Origin: Opisthocomus hoazin
Lineage: Eukaryota; Chordata; Aves; Opisthocomiformes; Opisthocomidae
NCBI RefSeq assembly: GCF_030867145.1
Contig: NC_134434.1
Span: 434,001 to 498,000 of the forward strand
DNA: 64,000 bases
Reading direction: 5' to 3'
How positions within the stretch are numbered: the first letter of the stretch is position 1; each line of letters opens with the position of its first letter. Below are positions 1 to 10,500 of this stretch, piece after piece. The notes below the pieces were generated by a model. The model did no database searches and was not told where the DNA came from. It worked only from the letters and a program-made list of their open reading frames with translations. A program made the translations under genes and the position numbers.

Positions 1-1086
1 TGAGGACACACTATGGGGGAGCGCAGCCCCAGGCTTTCCCCCCAGCACTCCAGGGCACCCCACAGCTCGCACTTCAGCATGAGCTTGTGCCCAAAGTGGA
101 GCACACAACGCTTTATCTTGGGCTCACCTGAGACCTATTGCTGTCCTGGTCTTAGCATCCACATTACTGCAAAACTGATTTTTGTATTGGAAACTTAAGA
201 AGAAATAGAATTTCCTTCCAAAACTGCATCAGTAAGTTGTGTTTTACAAGAAGGTAATTTTCAGAATGTATTTCTACGATAGCCACACACATGTCTGAAG
301 CAGGCACTCGGGTACAACCACGCTTATTTCAGAATTTGTTCTCTAAACCTCAGAAAGGGAAAGAGCTTTACCTCTAAAACTTCTAAGTCAAACCTTAGCG
401 AAACCATCACCTTCCTCCATTATCATCTACACCCCTAAGAGCGGAAGGCTAGAGCCTCATATCCTGTTTGTTACAAAGTCACAAGAAGACAGAAGGGTAT
501 TTTTCTCTGCCCTTATTTACCAGAAAAGCCTGATTTATTCTCTGGTGTAGACTGGGAGTGGAGAGGAGTTTCACCTGTCAAACTCGTTTCCGTGCCTCAT
601 GAAGGGCCCCGTGCTGCTCCATGAAATTGGCTGAGACCTTCCCGAGCCGCAGCACGCTGGCTGCTGCCTCCAGAGCCAGCCTGTCACCACTGCCCACCCT
701 GCAAAGTGAGTACCTGGGAATGTTGGCAATGGCTTGTCACCGCTACATCCGCTTGGGCAACCGCGGGGCTGCTTGCGAGTGTTTGCGTCTCTGTTATCTG
801 TTTAACACATCAGGAAATGCGTTCTTGTGCAGGCTTATAATAAGAGCTTGTATGTGCCTAAACGGATAGAAGAAACTCAGCTTTTGTGGGAGATGTTTAG
901 TTTTACTAATGTAGCCTCCTGATAGAATTCCATTCAGCACTGACATCTCAGGTGGCACTTAAATCTTCATCTTGGGTGGGGAAAAGGAAGCTTTCAGCAA
1001 GTCCTGCCTATTCGTGTGACAGATTTGTGCAACCCCAGACAATTTTGCAATGCAGTGAAAACTACAGACCCCACTTTTGTGTCCCT

Positions 1087-1106
1087 ATTTGCATAATCCT
1101 ATAAAA
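1087..1106 (+). promoter_or_regulatory. Octamer ATTTGCAT followed by TATAAAA
   Basis: A perfect POU-factor octamer (1087-1094) is followed 5 bp later by TATAAAA (1100-1106). This arrangement resembles compact Pol II promoters. However, no supported gene follows: the only open frame just downstream is 74 codons and shows nothing recognisable. It may well be chance in AT-rich DNA. Confidence 0.15.
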
Positions 1107-2240
1107 CCATTTGATGACTGATTCAGAAATTACGTATGCCTGTATGTGTCTGTTTAATGCTCATAAATATTCCAGGAGTACAAACTCCTCCATTCCTAGA
1201 CAAGTGGATAGTGCCCACGAAGGACCGGCAGGAGATTCTGCATGGGTAAAATTTGACCTAGAAATACTAAGGGCAAACCACATAGCTCACACACTCATTG
1301 ACTTCACTGCTGAGACTGTCAAGAATTGCAATTAGCAAGAGATTTGCTACTCAAACACCTTCTATTAGGTGTCAAATGGGTGTCTATTAGGTGTCAGACT
1401 GGGATTGCCTATTTCACTTTGGACAATCCATTTTACAAATACCTCACAGCCCTGATCAGAACTAAATTCTCTTTGCCCAATTAAAAAATGGTAGGTTCAA
1501 TTTCTTATTAACGAGCCCTTGGCTGTTCATTTTCAATACATTGCTCCTTCTTCCAACTGCACTACGTGACGGTGCCCCACAGCAGGGATGCATTCAGTCG
1601 GGAAAGTTCTTCCATCTTCTTGCAACCCTGACTCATCTGTTAAAACACGTTTCTGGCTGAGCTCACTATGACATATTTCTAGTCTTAAGAATAATCAAAT
1701 GGACATTGGATAGTTGAAGGTTTTCTTCTTTCAGACTTTGAAATAAGAGTAATCAAACTAATAAGGTTTTTACTTCCTTAATTTTGTACGCTTAATGCCA
1801 ATGCTTAATGCCAGTTTTTAGGATTTAGACTTAATGGTTACTTGGTCCATAATAAGGGGTTTCTTTTGTTGTGATTATTTTTTTAAGGCATTCTGATTCA
1901 TTAGATCATAAAAAGCAATTACAGAGATGAGTTCAACAAGAGTCACTGGTACTAAAAACATGTGATTGGTCAGGACCACTGTAACTATATCTGTGCTGAG
2001 TAGTTTAGTGGTGTCCTTAAGAGACACAGACGTTCGGTTTCAAAATCTTCCAGTCTCATCACCGCTGTCACGACGGTTGGTGGTCTTCTTAACCTGGCGC
2101 CTCTCGGTCAAGCTTCATGATCTGAATGTTCTCGTTGTCATTCAAAATAAAAAAGTTTGAAACAGTGACATTTTTCAAACTTGATCTTGAATCTGTAAAT
2201 CTTTGCTCCAGCAACAGGAAGCTACACCAATTGTTGTTTT

Positions 2241-2267
2241 ACAGATCTCACAATTTGTGAGATCTGT
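2241..2267. repeat. Perfect inverted repeat, 13-bp arms, 1-nt centre
   Basis: The left arm ACAGATCTCACAA (2241-2253) and its exact reverse complement (2255-2267) are separated by one T. A single strand could form a tight hairpin, or two monomers of a factor could bind. It is not followed by a T run in the way a bacterial terminator would be, and no gene is adjacent. Confidence 0.75.
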
Positions 2268-4283
2268 GACGACAGAACAAAGGTGGAAAAACAGGCTTTG
2301 AAAACTGTGAGGAGAAAAACTGTCTGTGACACATCTGCCGGTAGAGTCTATATTAAATGTCAGAGGCGGCAGGGAAGGAAATGAAAATGAGAGTTGTTCG
2401 GGAAGAGACAGAAAAACAGCTGAAGAGGAGCAGAGGGGGCGAGAGAAGATGGAGACAAAATGCAGCACCTCTGTGGGCACCTTTGAAGGTCTCAGCAGAT
2501 TCATTTTACGGGAGTCAGTCAGGCCAGCTTTTTTACCAGAAGCACAAAGCAGCCAGCCTTCCAGTCATGGTGTCCATAATGTCACACATTCCTGAACACC
2601 TTTACAGCCTGAAAGAGCGAATTATTGGGGCAGAGGAATGCAAGGAGGGGCGCGTGGTATTGAGCAGGAAGGTAGATGCGCTACCACAAGTCCTACCTCC
2701 AAACAAAGCCATGCTGTTGGGATACCAGTGAAGCTTCAGCTGTTCAAATGCAGCCACGTGTGCCTGCCTGGGCTCTTCAGCGGTGTCCTCAAACTTTTTT
2801 CCGTTTGGATTAACAGATAACATAAGCAATATGAAACTTTATTAGCAGTGACACTGCTAAATCGGATGACAGATTGTACCAACCTATTAACAGTGATACC
2901 TCACTGAGATTAATGGAAGTATTTCTCGGGAAACTAGCTTGGCTCTGCATTTCAGGAGCTCTCCTTTCCAGCAAGAAGCTCTGCCCTCCCCTTACAGCAA
3001 AGCTGAGCAACCGACTGCCTGCAGTGGTCCTCTGGCCCAGCCCCAGCCATCCTTGCAGCAAGCCCCTGCTGGAGACCAAAACCTGCAATTTGTACCAGAA
3101 GAGCTTATTCCACCCCAAAACTAGAGAAACTGCGGGGCAAGCAAATCCTGCTGCGGCACTTTACAGAGCTGGTACCACCTCGCTGTTTGCTCACTCCCAG
3201 CACGGAGGAGAGTTAGTAAAAGGGACTGAGGGCCATGAAAAGCCAGATTTAGCCCGACTGCCAGCCAAGCCATGACACCCGCGCTTCCTTCTGCTGCCGT
3301 GGTGGAGGTGGCACGGTCAGCTGGGGAGGTGGCTTGTAAGGCACAGCAGGCAGCAGATCCCATCTGCCTCAGTCCTACCATGCAAGATGCTGATGCTGGA
3401 CAGAGCTTGTCTCAACCCGCGGTTTGCTTTGGTGTGCCTATACTAATTGCTTTTGTTGAGGGCTGGAACTGTTCAAAATCCCATTGTAAAGAAGATCTTA
3501 GATTAGAAAACAGAAGCTTGAATCGATCTCAAGATTCTCCTAATTCATGCCATGATTTGTAGCGTACAAGGCAACCCCACGTTCATCTTACAGAAAAATG
3601 CTTGACAATCTCTTCACTCGCGTAAAATAACCCTTGCTTGGAAAAGTTTGGTTAGCGCAGATAAGATTGTGGCTTACAGCTGGGGGAACTGGGAAGATAG
3701 CTAGCCAGGTTATCGCAAGCCACCGCAACCTTGATTTAGAGCAGAGTAAATGATTCCGCGCGCAGCTTTCTGCGGCGGCAGAGCCCCGGCGTTGCCGGAG
3801 GAGCGCGTTGCCCGCTCCGGTGCCACGCTGGGCAGCCCACCCTGCGCCGGGCCAGGGCCCGTGGCTCGCTCAGCCCCCGCCACGTCCCCTGGGCGAGGGC
3901 TCCTGCAGCTCCCGGGGCTTAAAAACCGGGCGCCTCGCCATGGTCGAGCCGTGTCTGCTTCTCCGGGTGGACGCGTCGGGACGATGGCAGCTCAGCCACT
4001 CTCTCCAGTCCCTCGGGGCCGTCCAGCCGCGGCCGCCCGTCCCAGGGCTGCGGGGGACGAGCTGCAGCCCCGGCCTGGGGGAGCCCGCATCCCCCGGCAT
4101 TGCTCCCGCTGCTCCGCTGCTGCCGCTGCTCCCCAGCCCGACCCTGGAAACCCGGCTCGGCCCGGGCCCGCCCGAGCCCCATCTCCCGGGGCAGAGGGGG
4201 CCGCCCTCCGCCGGCAGCCGCGGCCTCCCCGCTCCAGGCCACCCCCGCCGCCGCCATCGCCCGCGCCCTCCCGCCATTGCTCG

Positions 4284-4314
4284 GGGGCGGGCCGGGGCGG
4301 GCCGGGGCGGGGGG
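4284..4314 (+). promoter_or_regulatory. MMD: Tandem GC boxes (Sp1-type)
   Basis: GGGGCGGG is repeated three times at a 10-bp period, about 210-240 bp upstream of the MMD start codon. One helical turn between sites is a common layout for clustered Sp/KLF binding in CpG-island promoters. Binding itself is inferred. Confidence 0.5.
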
Positions 4315-4435
4315 AAGCGCGGGCCGGGCGGGCTGAGCGGAGCCGCGAGGCCGGTTAAAGCGGCCGCCCGCAGCCGCCCGCTCGGCTCCCGCGCCTCACG
4401 GACGGGCGGACGGACGGGCCGCGGCGGCTCGTACG

Positions 4436-4440
4436 CCAAT
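4436..4440 (+). promoter_or_regulatory. MMD: CCAAT box candidate
   Basis: CCAAT on the + strand lies 82 bp upstream of the MMD ATG. If it sits at the usual -60 to -100 from the start site, the main start would be very close to the ATG. It could also lie inside the 5'UTR of a transcript starting further upstream. Confidence 0.3.
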
Positions 4441-4521
4441 GAGGGCCCGGACTCCGGCCCTCGCCGCCTCAGGAGCCGCCCGCAGCCTCCCGTCCCGACC
4501 CCCCGCCCGCCGCCCTGCCCC

Positions 4522-4550
4522 ATGCGGCGGCTCCAGGAGAGGTTCAGGAG
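4522..4550 (+). CDS. MMD: MMD coding exon 1
   Basis: It encodes MRRLQERFR plus two bases of Arg10. A GTGAGG donor follows directly. The basic N-terminus corresponds to the cytosolic start of MMD. In the same frame there is no stop upstream back to about 3.81 kb. Confidence 0.9.
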
Positions 4551-7500
4551 GTGAGGACGCCCCGTCCCCCGGCGGGGACACCCCCCACACACCCCCTTTC
4601 CTTCGCGCCGCTCCCCCGGTCGCCCTGAGGGTCGGGACCCCCCGGCCGCCCCCCGCGTTCCTCTCGCGGCCGGGCGGGCGCGCTGGGGCTGGGGTCCCGG
4701 GCGGGGGCGGCGGAGCGCGGGGTCCTGTGAGCGCTGGGCCGGGGATAGCCGAGATTTCCTCCTCCTCCTCCCGCCCGATTTCGCCTCTCCCCGCCCGGCC
4801 GCGCTGCTGAGGCGCCGCTCGCCGCCCCCGGGGCCCAGGGCCCGCGGCATCGCCGGTGCCGGGCGGGGAGAGCCACGCCGTCCCGCTGGGGGGGGGGGGG
4901 GGGGGGGGGGGGCTCGGCATGTCCTTTGTTTATTTATTTTATTTCTTCCTCTGCTTCTTTAAATGGGTGAAGGTTCACGCATCCGGCCGTGTGTCACGGC
5001 CCCGGCAGTGTCTCCTGCGGAGCCCGACCTGTGGCTGCCGAGCCGGGCTGGGCTGCCCCGGCCCCCCCGCCTGCCTCCCCCATCCCCCTTTGCCGGGGTC
5101 TCTCGGGGCGCCTGGGGAGCGTGCCCGTGTTCGCGGGGCGTCGGTCGGGGGTCTCGGGTAAGCGTGGGTGTGCGGGGGCTGCAGGTGCCCCATGGCCCCA
5201 AGTCCAGACGCAGGGCCGGTGGTTGCTGAGTGACAGTCTGCTCTTCCCAGATCAGACCCGTTTCTGCGATGGTTTCCCTCGGCGAGGACACCGCCGTAGG
5301 GCTGCCCCACTCTCCTTTCGCCAACTTGCTCAAGAAATCAAAGCCCGAGTATTAAAAGAGAAAAAAAATTGGAAGAGAGAGCAATAGGAGCGTGGTCAGA
5401 CCTGGTTTCTGTCCCAGCCCACGCGGTTGGGCTGGCTGATGCGCTGACCCTGCGCTCAGACAGGCTGCAGCACCTGATGGGGCTTCGCTGTGCTCCCCAC
5501 TCCTCCCTGGAAATTTTGCCTTTCATACTTGCCAGGAGGTTGAGGCGTCTTCTGGGAGGTCAGTAGGATGCACAGACGCTTTTTTCCATGTCCTGATCTA
5601 TGTGTGACACCACAATTGTTGATGGATTCTCAGAGTATTGCAAGTTTCATTTTATCTCTAGTATCTTGCTGTAAGTACACAAACCTCCACACAGCATGTG
5701 ATTTCACTGGTATTTCCGAAGAAGTGGTCTGCTTGTGTACTGATCTGAATTATTTCTGTGACTCAGATGTTCAGCCATAGCCAAGAATGTGAACATTTAC
5801 AAACTGCAATTAGATGTTTCCTAACTGAGGAAGGAACATGCCTAGTCCAGAGGAACATGGCTCTATTTTGAACTGAATGGACTGAATTTGTAAAGAGGAA
5901 ATATCTGCCAATTTGATCAAAGAAAGCAAGCTTTTTATAAACCCATTCATTTCTCTTCAATATCTTACCTATGCGGTCATCATGAAAATGTAGTGCTGAT
6001 CTATTTTGACCTGCTTGTGGTTCTCCCCCCCCCCTTTCAAAAGCAAAAGGCCTAGGAAACATAAAAATTTCTTCTATCTAAAAATGTAACCGCATCTGAT
6101 GTATGCTGTGGCTGGTTTTGTAGTTATCCCCACCTGGTTGAATTTTCTCATTTGCTGTTGTTTGTTGCTTATTAGGTCTAAATGGCTTCTCCTGCTGCTG
6201 GAAAGCACAAGAAAAAAAAAAAAGATACGAAAATGGGTAATGTGCTTTTGGGCTAGTGAAAGGAAGTATGAGGCCATTTGAGCTGTGTAAAGGAAATGTA
6301 CTTCCTGAAAAGACTAAAATAATCCAGATCTTTGAGGGTGTTATCAGTGCTTGGTGTTTTTACTGACAGTTTCCTTCATGCTTCAAAGAATAATTCATTC
6401 AGCAGACGGGAATTGAGCGTAAGGCAGGGTTTGAAAGGTGCAGTTTTGTGTATAGGCTTGCTGCAGTACCAGACAAACGCTGTACAAATATGTGCAACAG
6501 TTTGGGGATTTTATCATTCTTTTTTCTAAGTTGGGTTTGCATGCAAAGACAGAGCACTAAGAACCCTCAGGTTTTCCTCCTCCTTTCTTTCTTAAATACT
6601 GTGATCTCTTAGTTCTGGAATTGCTGTGAAATGTACAGCATCTACTCCTTGGACATGAACAGAGACTGGAGACCAGGGGTCTCTCACAAAGAATGGATTA
6701 GCCCGTATGTTTAACACTTGAAATATTTGAAGTGTTTCAAGATCAAAGTTGAAGTAGTGTAAAGGGAGGGGCAGGAGTTTCTTCTCTCTTGTGTTGGATT
6801 GTCATACGTCTCTCTTGATACCCCTTTTCCGCTTACATCGGGCATGTGCTCATCAGAGAAGGTTGGTTATGTGCTGTGAAACTGTAAAGCTTGGACTTCT
6901 TGGCCTCAGGTAGTTCTTGAGCTGTAAGAATGCATTTAAATTCTGAAAATGAACTCGTAACTCAGTTCAGTGCAAAAGCATTCTGCCCTCATGGCTGGCT
7001 GCAAGTAGTTACCAGTCTGATCATTTCAGAAGTTTCGCATTCCGATACTGAAGGAGTTAATATTTTGTATTAGAAATCTTGAATTGTCAGTATCTTCAGT
7101 GGAGAAGTATTTATGCTTTCTTGTGAGATAATGCTGCATATCCCCTGGATAAATGACTCCGATTTCACTAGAGCTCCTATTGAAGGATGCATTAGAGATT
7201 TGTTAGAGAACCAAAAGGCTTCACTTAAAGATGTTTCCTGTAAATTGTAGCCCAGTTCAGTGGGACCTTATCAGACTGTCCTGCGTTTGATAATAACCTT
7301 AATGGCTGTGTTGTAGAGAGCCTTTATTTAGGAGTGAACAGCATCTGGATGCTGTATATCAAGTTTCTGCTTTTAGGAAGGTGAGATTATATTCCTCACA
7401 ATTATCTTCTTCGGAAGAGGCAAACCTGAACTGTGGGTAGGAGGAAGAACAGTGTCCCTGTGTTGTAGTATTCATGTGGCAGAAAATAAAAAGCATCCGG

Positions 7501-10500
7501 TGGTGGTGTGGCTTTTATTTATTTATCTTTAAGAAAGAACAGAACAATTTTTGCCTCTAGATTTTAAATAAATCTGCAGCCATATTCTTAATGCCTTCAT
7601 ATTGCAATGCCATAAGTATAGATAACTACAGGAGTATATGACTGGCTTTTTAAATAGTATGTGTCAAAATAATTTGTCCTGGTTTTGATGAGTACTTCAG
7701 TGCAGTACCACAAAGCAGCTGTGTTGAAACTTCAGGTCTGTTTCTTAAGGCATTAAACATGAACTGTGAGACTGGAAATGAAACAAACTGAAGAGAAGCA
7801 TTGGCTGGAGTTACTGCCCCGTACAACCACTGATCCTTCCTCCAAAGTTGTTCTTGATAATGTTTATAAACAGTATTATGGAAGGGCACGGGGAAATAAC
7901 TGAAGCTTTGCTTCACTGAAAATGTTATCTGTGAGTAGTAGCCTGAGCGAATGTGCTCCAGCATTTGCGGCCCGGGTCTTGCGGCCTGTTGCGGAGGTAG
8001 CTGGCGGAAAGGAGAGGTGCAGGTGTGTCACAGGTACAGCACCGTTCTGTACTGGGGTGTTTTGAGATCCTTTTCTTTCAGGTAGAGGTGAAGTCTCACT
8101 CCTCCTCTCCTGCCAAGACACCCGGGTGGTGGTACTATGAGTATAAACACGCAGGTGAAGGGGATGGGTAAAGCTGTTGTGAGAGTCCAGTAAAGCCTGC
8201 TGTTCAATAGCCATGTTACTAGCCATTTTTATTGTTGTTTTAAATTAAAAATCAGAAATTAAGTATATATTAAAAAAAAAAAAGCTTGAAATGTTTTGTA
8301 AGTGCAAAGTTTTCTGAAAAGTGATGTTTGTCTGTTTTGCCAACCTAAAGTTACCACACAGATAAAGGAATATTTGCATCATTCCTGTGCTGGCACAAAC
8401 AAAGGAGGAAAAAAAACCCAACCCTTTGTGCAGAAAGCAGATAAAGGATACCTTTGTTAATGTCTTTATGTTCTGTTTTACTGCTAACAACACTGTCTTT
8501 AAATTAGTGAGAATAAGAGGTCCTAATAAATGGGCTTTTCTGAAGTGTTTTTTCACAATTCTGTCTGAAATCTGACATTACCCGAGGCTCTGTTGTGACT
8601 GCTTTAGTCATGTCTAGTATCTTTTCTACTAAATAAATATAAATGAAAAAAAATTTAAAATAATCCTCCAATGGATAATAGAAGGTCCCATTATCAGGCT
8701 ACCTTAAATTATTTATAGATTTTTAGATTATGGTAATACCTCATATAGAAATTTGGAACAATAGAAATTAAAAAGCTAATACTGAGAATGATCTTATTCC
8801 TTTGGTTTCTTTAGTTTTGTTTTATTTCTTACTTCTTGTGAGACTTCCAAGGTACCACTGTGGCCTTTGGAGAAATATAATAATATTCTAGATGTAATCA
8901 GTGAAAGGTTTCTTGTGACTTTGCGTTCATGGAGTTGGGCAAGGGCAGCCTAATCCCGATCACTCAGCTGAGCCAACAGATGCTCTTATTTTTAAATGTT
9001 TTCCTAACTTGGAAGCAGAACTGAGTAAACTGAATGTTCCGTCTTTAGAGGGTGCTGAGATGGTCTTCAGCAGCTGCTGAAGACCTGTACACACTGGGCA
9101 ACAAAATAATTCTCCAAACATTCTGTGAGCCTATGTCTATGACCACAATGTCGTCATAGTCTTGGAGACAAGAGCAAGGTGGCATTTGTCACTGACAAAA
9201 GAATTGCCATTTTTAAACGATATATTAACTGCTGTGGAATTACTCATTTGGTAACAACCATTTATACTTGGCAAATGTTATCGAAATTTACATTTTTCTT
9301 ATCCTTTGTATTAGTAACAGTTGAAACTGGTTTTTGAAATTGCCGCAACTGGGAGAGTGATCATCACACTGTGTTGTTTTATCAATGCTGTTAAATTTTT
9401 GGGTATCAGCTTAGAAAAAAACAAACTGTTTTCTTGACTGATTTATTGAGTAATTTGTAAACCAAGTGTCTTATATCCCAGAAATCGGGAACTGCTTACT
9501 CAAACTCTGAGATTCTGGCTGGGTTTGGTTGGTTGGTTGGTTGTTTTTTCCCCAGTTTGAGATCAGCCAGTATCTTATAGATGCCATAAGAATAGGACTG
9601 GTTTTGACTTAAACCAGGAGGGACATGGGGGAGGACCAAAGTTTGTCTAACAGGCTCTTTATATAAATCTAGCTAACAAAGCTGCTCTCAGTTCTGAGCA
9701 TACAGGCATGTTCTGTATTTGTTGTGAAACTGTTCCTGGCTTGTTGGATACCTGACTAATTGTCAGTGCAGAGTTTTATAATAGTCTGGAGTAAACTGGA
9801 ATTTCTTAGTGCAAGATAATCACTTCTGTATGATAGTAGGCTGTGCTGGGATAATGTACAGAGCACTGTAGCTGGAGCAGTGCATAGCTTTGATTGCACT
9901 GTCTGGTTGAGTATAAACGTGCACCGTCTTTTAGAGGTTTCTGTACACAGATTTAAATTGTGTAGCTTCACGGAAACAACTCAAGTGTTTGGGTTTTTTA
10001 GAATAGTTAGATGCAACGTTTGTATTGGCAAGTTCTTCCAAAACTTTCTCAAGTTTCGTCATACTTGGTTTGATTTGCGTAGGCTGTGTTTGATGTGACC
10101 ATTTGTTTGTTAGGGAATGTTTGAAAATTCTTCGAGAAAAAGGTGGAATGTGTATGGTAAATGTATGGTGGAATGTGTATGGAAATTTTTCCTCTGCAGA
10201 GTTAACTCTTAGTCTCCTTTCATCCCTGTGTAGCTTGGGTCTTAGTTACAGGCAGAAGATAGGATTAGCCTCAAACTGAAATCCCAACCATCTAACACTC
10301 CAAACACCAATATCGGTTGCTGTAGGAATTGGAAAGGCAATGTCCAAGTTGGTTTATTCCAAGGTGTTGTAGTTTCAAGAACTTCTTAAAAGAAGCAATG
10401 ATGAAGTCTGTACTTCAAGAGAAATCTGAGTTCCTATTATGTAATTTAGATAGGAAATAGTTCATTCTTCATCGGACCAAGCTGTCAAAAAAGAGGGAGT

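Larger units (their letters stand above)
1..3750. other. Intergenic region upstream of MMD
   Basis: I see no gene here. The open frames are short, show no domain I recognise and overlap on both strands. The stretch contains an octamer motif followed by a TATA-like motif near 1.09 kb, a perfect 13-bp-arm inverted repeat at 2241-2267, and AGATAAG (GATA-type) motifs close to the CpG island around 3.66 kb. An unannotated exon of a distant gene cannot be excluded without transcript data. Confidence 0.6.
3760..5200 (+). promoter_or_regulatory. MMD: CpG island covering the MMD promoter and first exon
   Basis: Base composition changes abruptly from AT-rich to very GC- and CpG-rich at about 3.76 kb and returns to normal after about 5.2 kb. 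The island contains three tandem GC boxes, a CCAAT motif and MMD coding exon 1. No good TATA box is seen, so a dispersed-start housekeeping-type promoter is likely. The exact transcription start cannot be read from the sequence. Confidence 0.85.

Noticed and set aside
3750-4920. Many long overlapping frames on both strands around the CpG island
   Set aside because: These are effects of GC-rich composition. Only the 29-base MMD exon 1 is supported by homology and splicing (the in-frame extension is listed separately as a finding).
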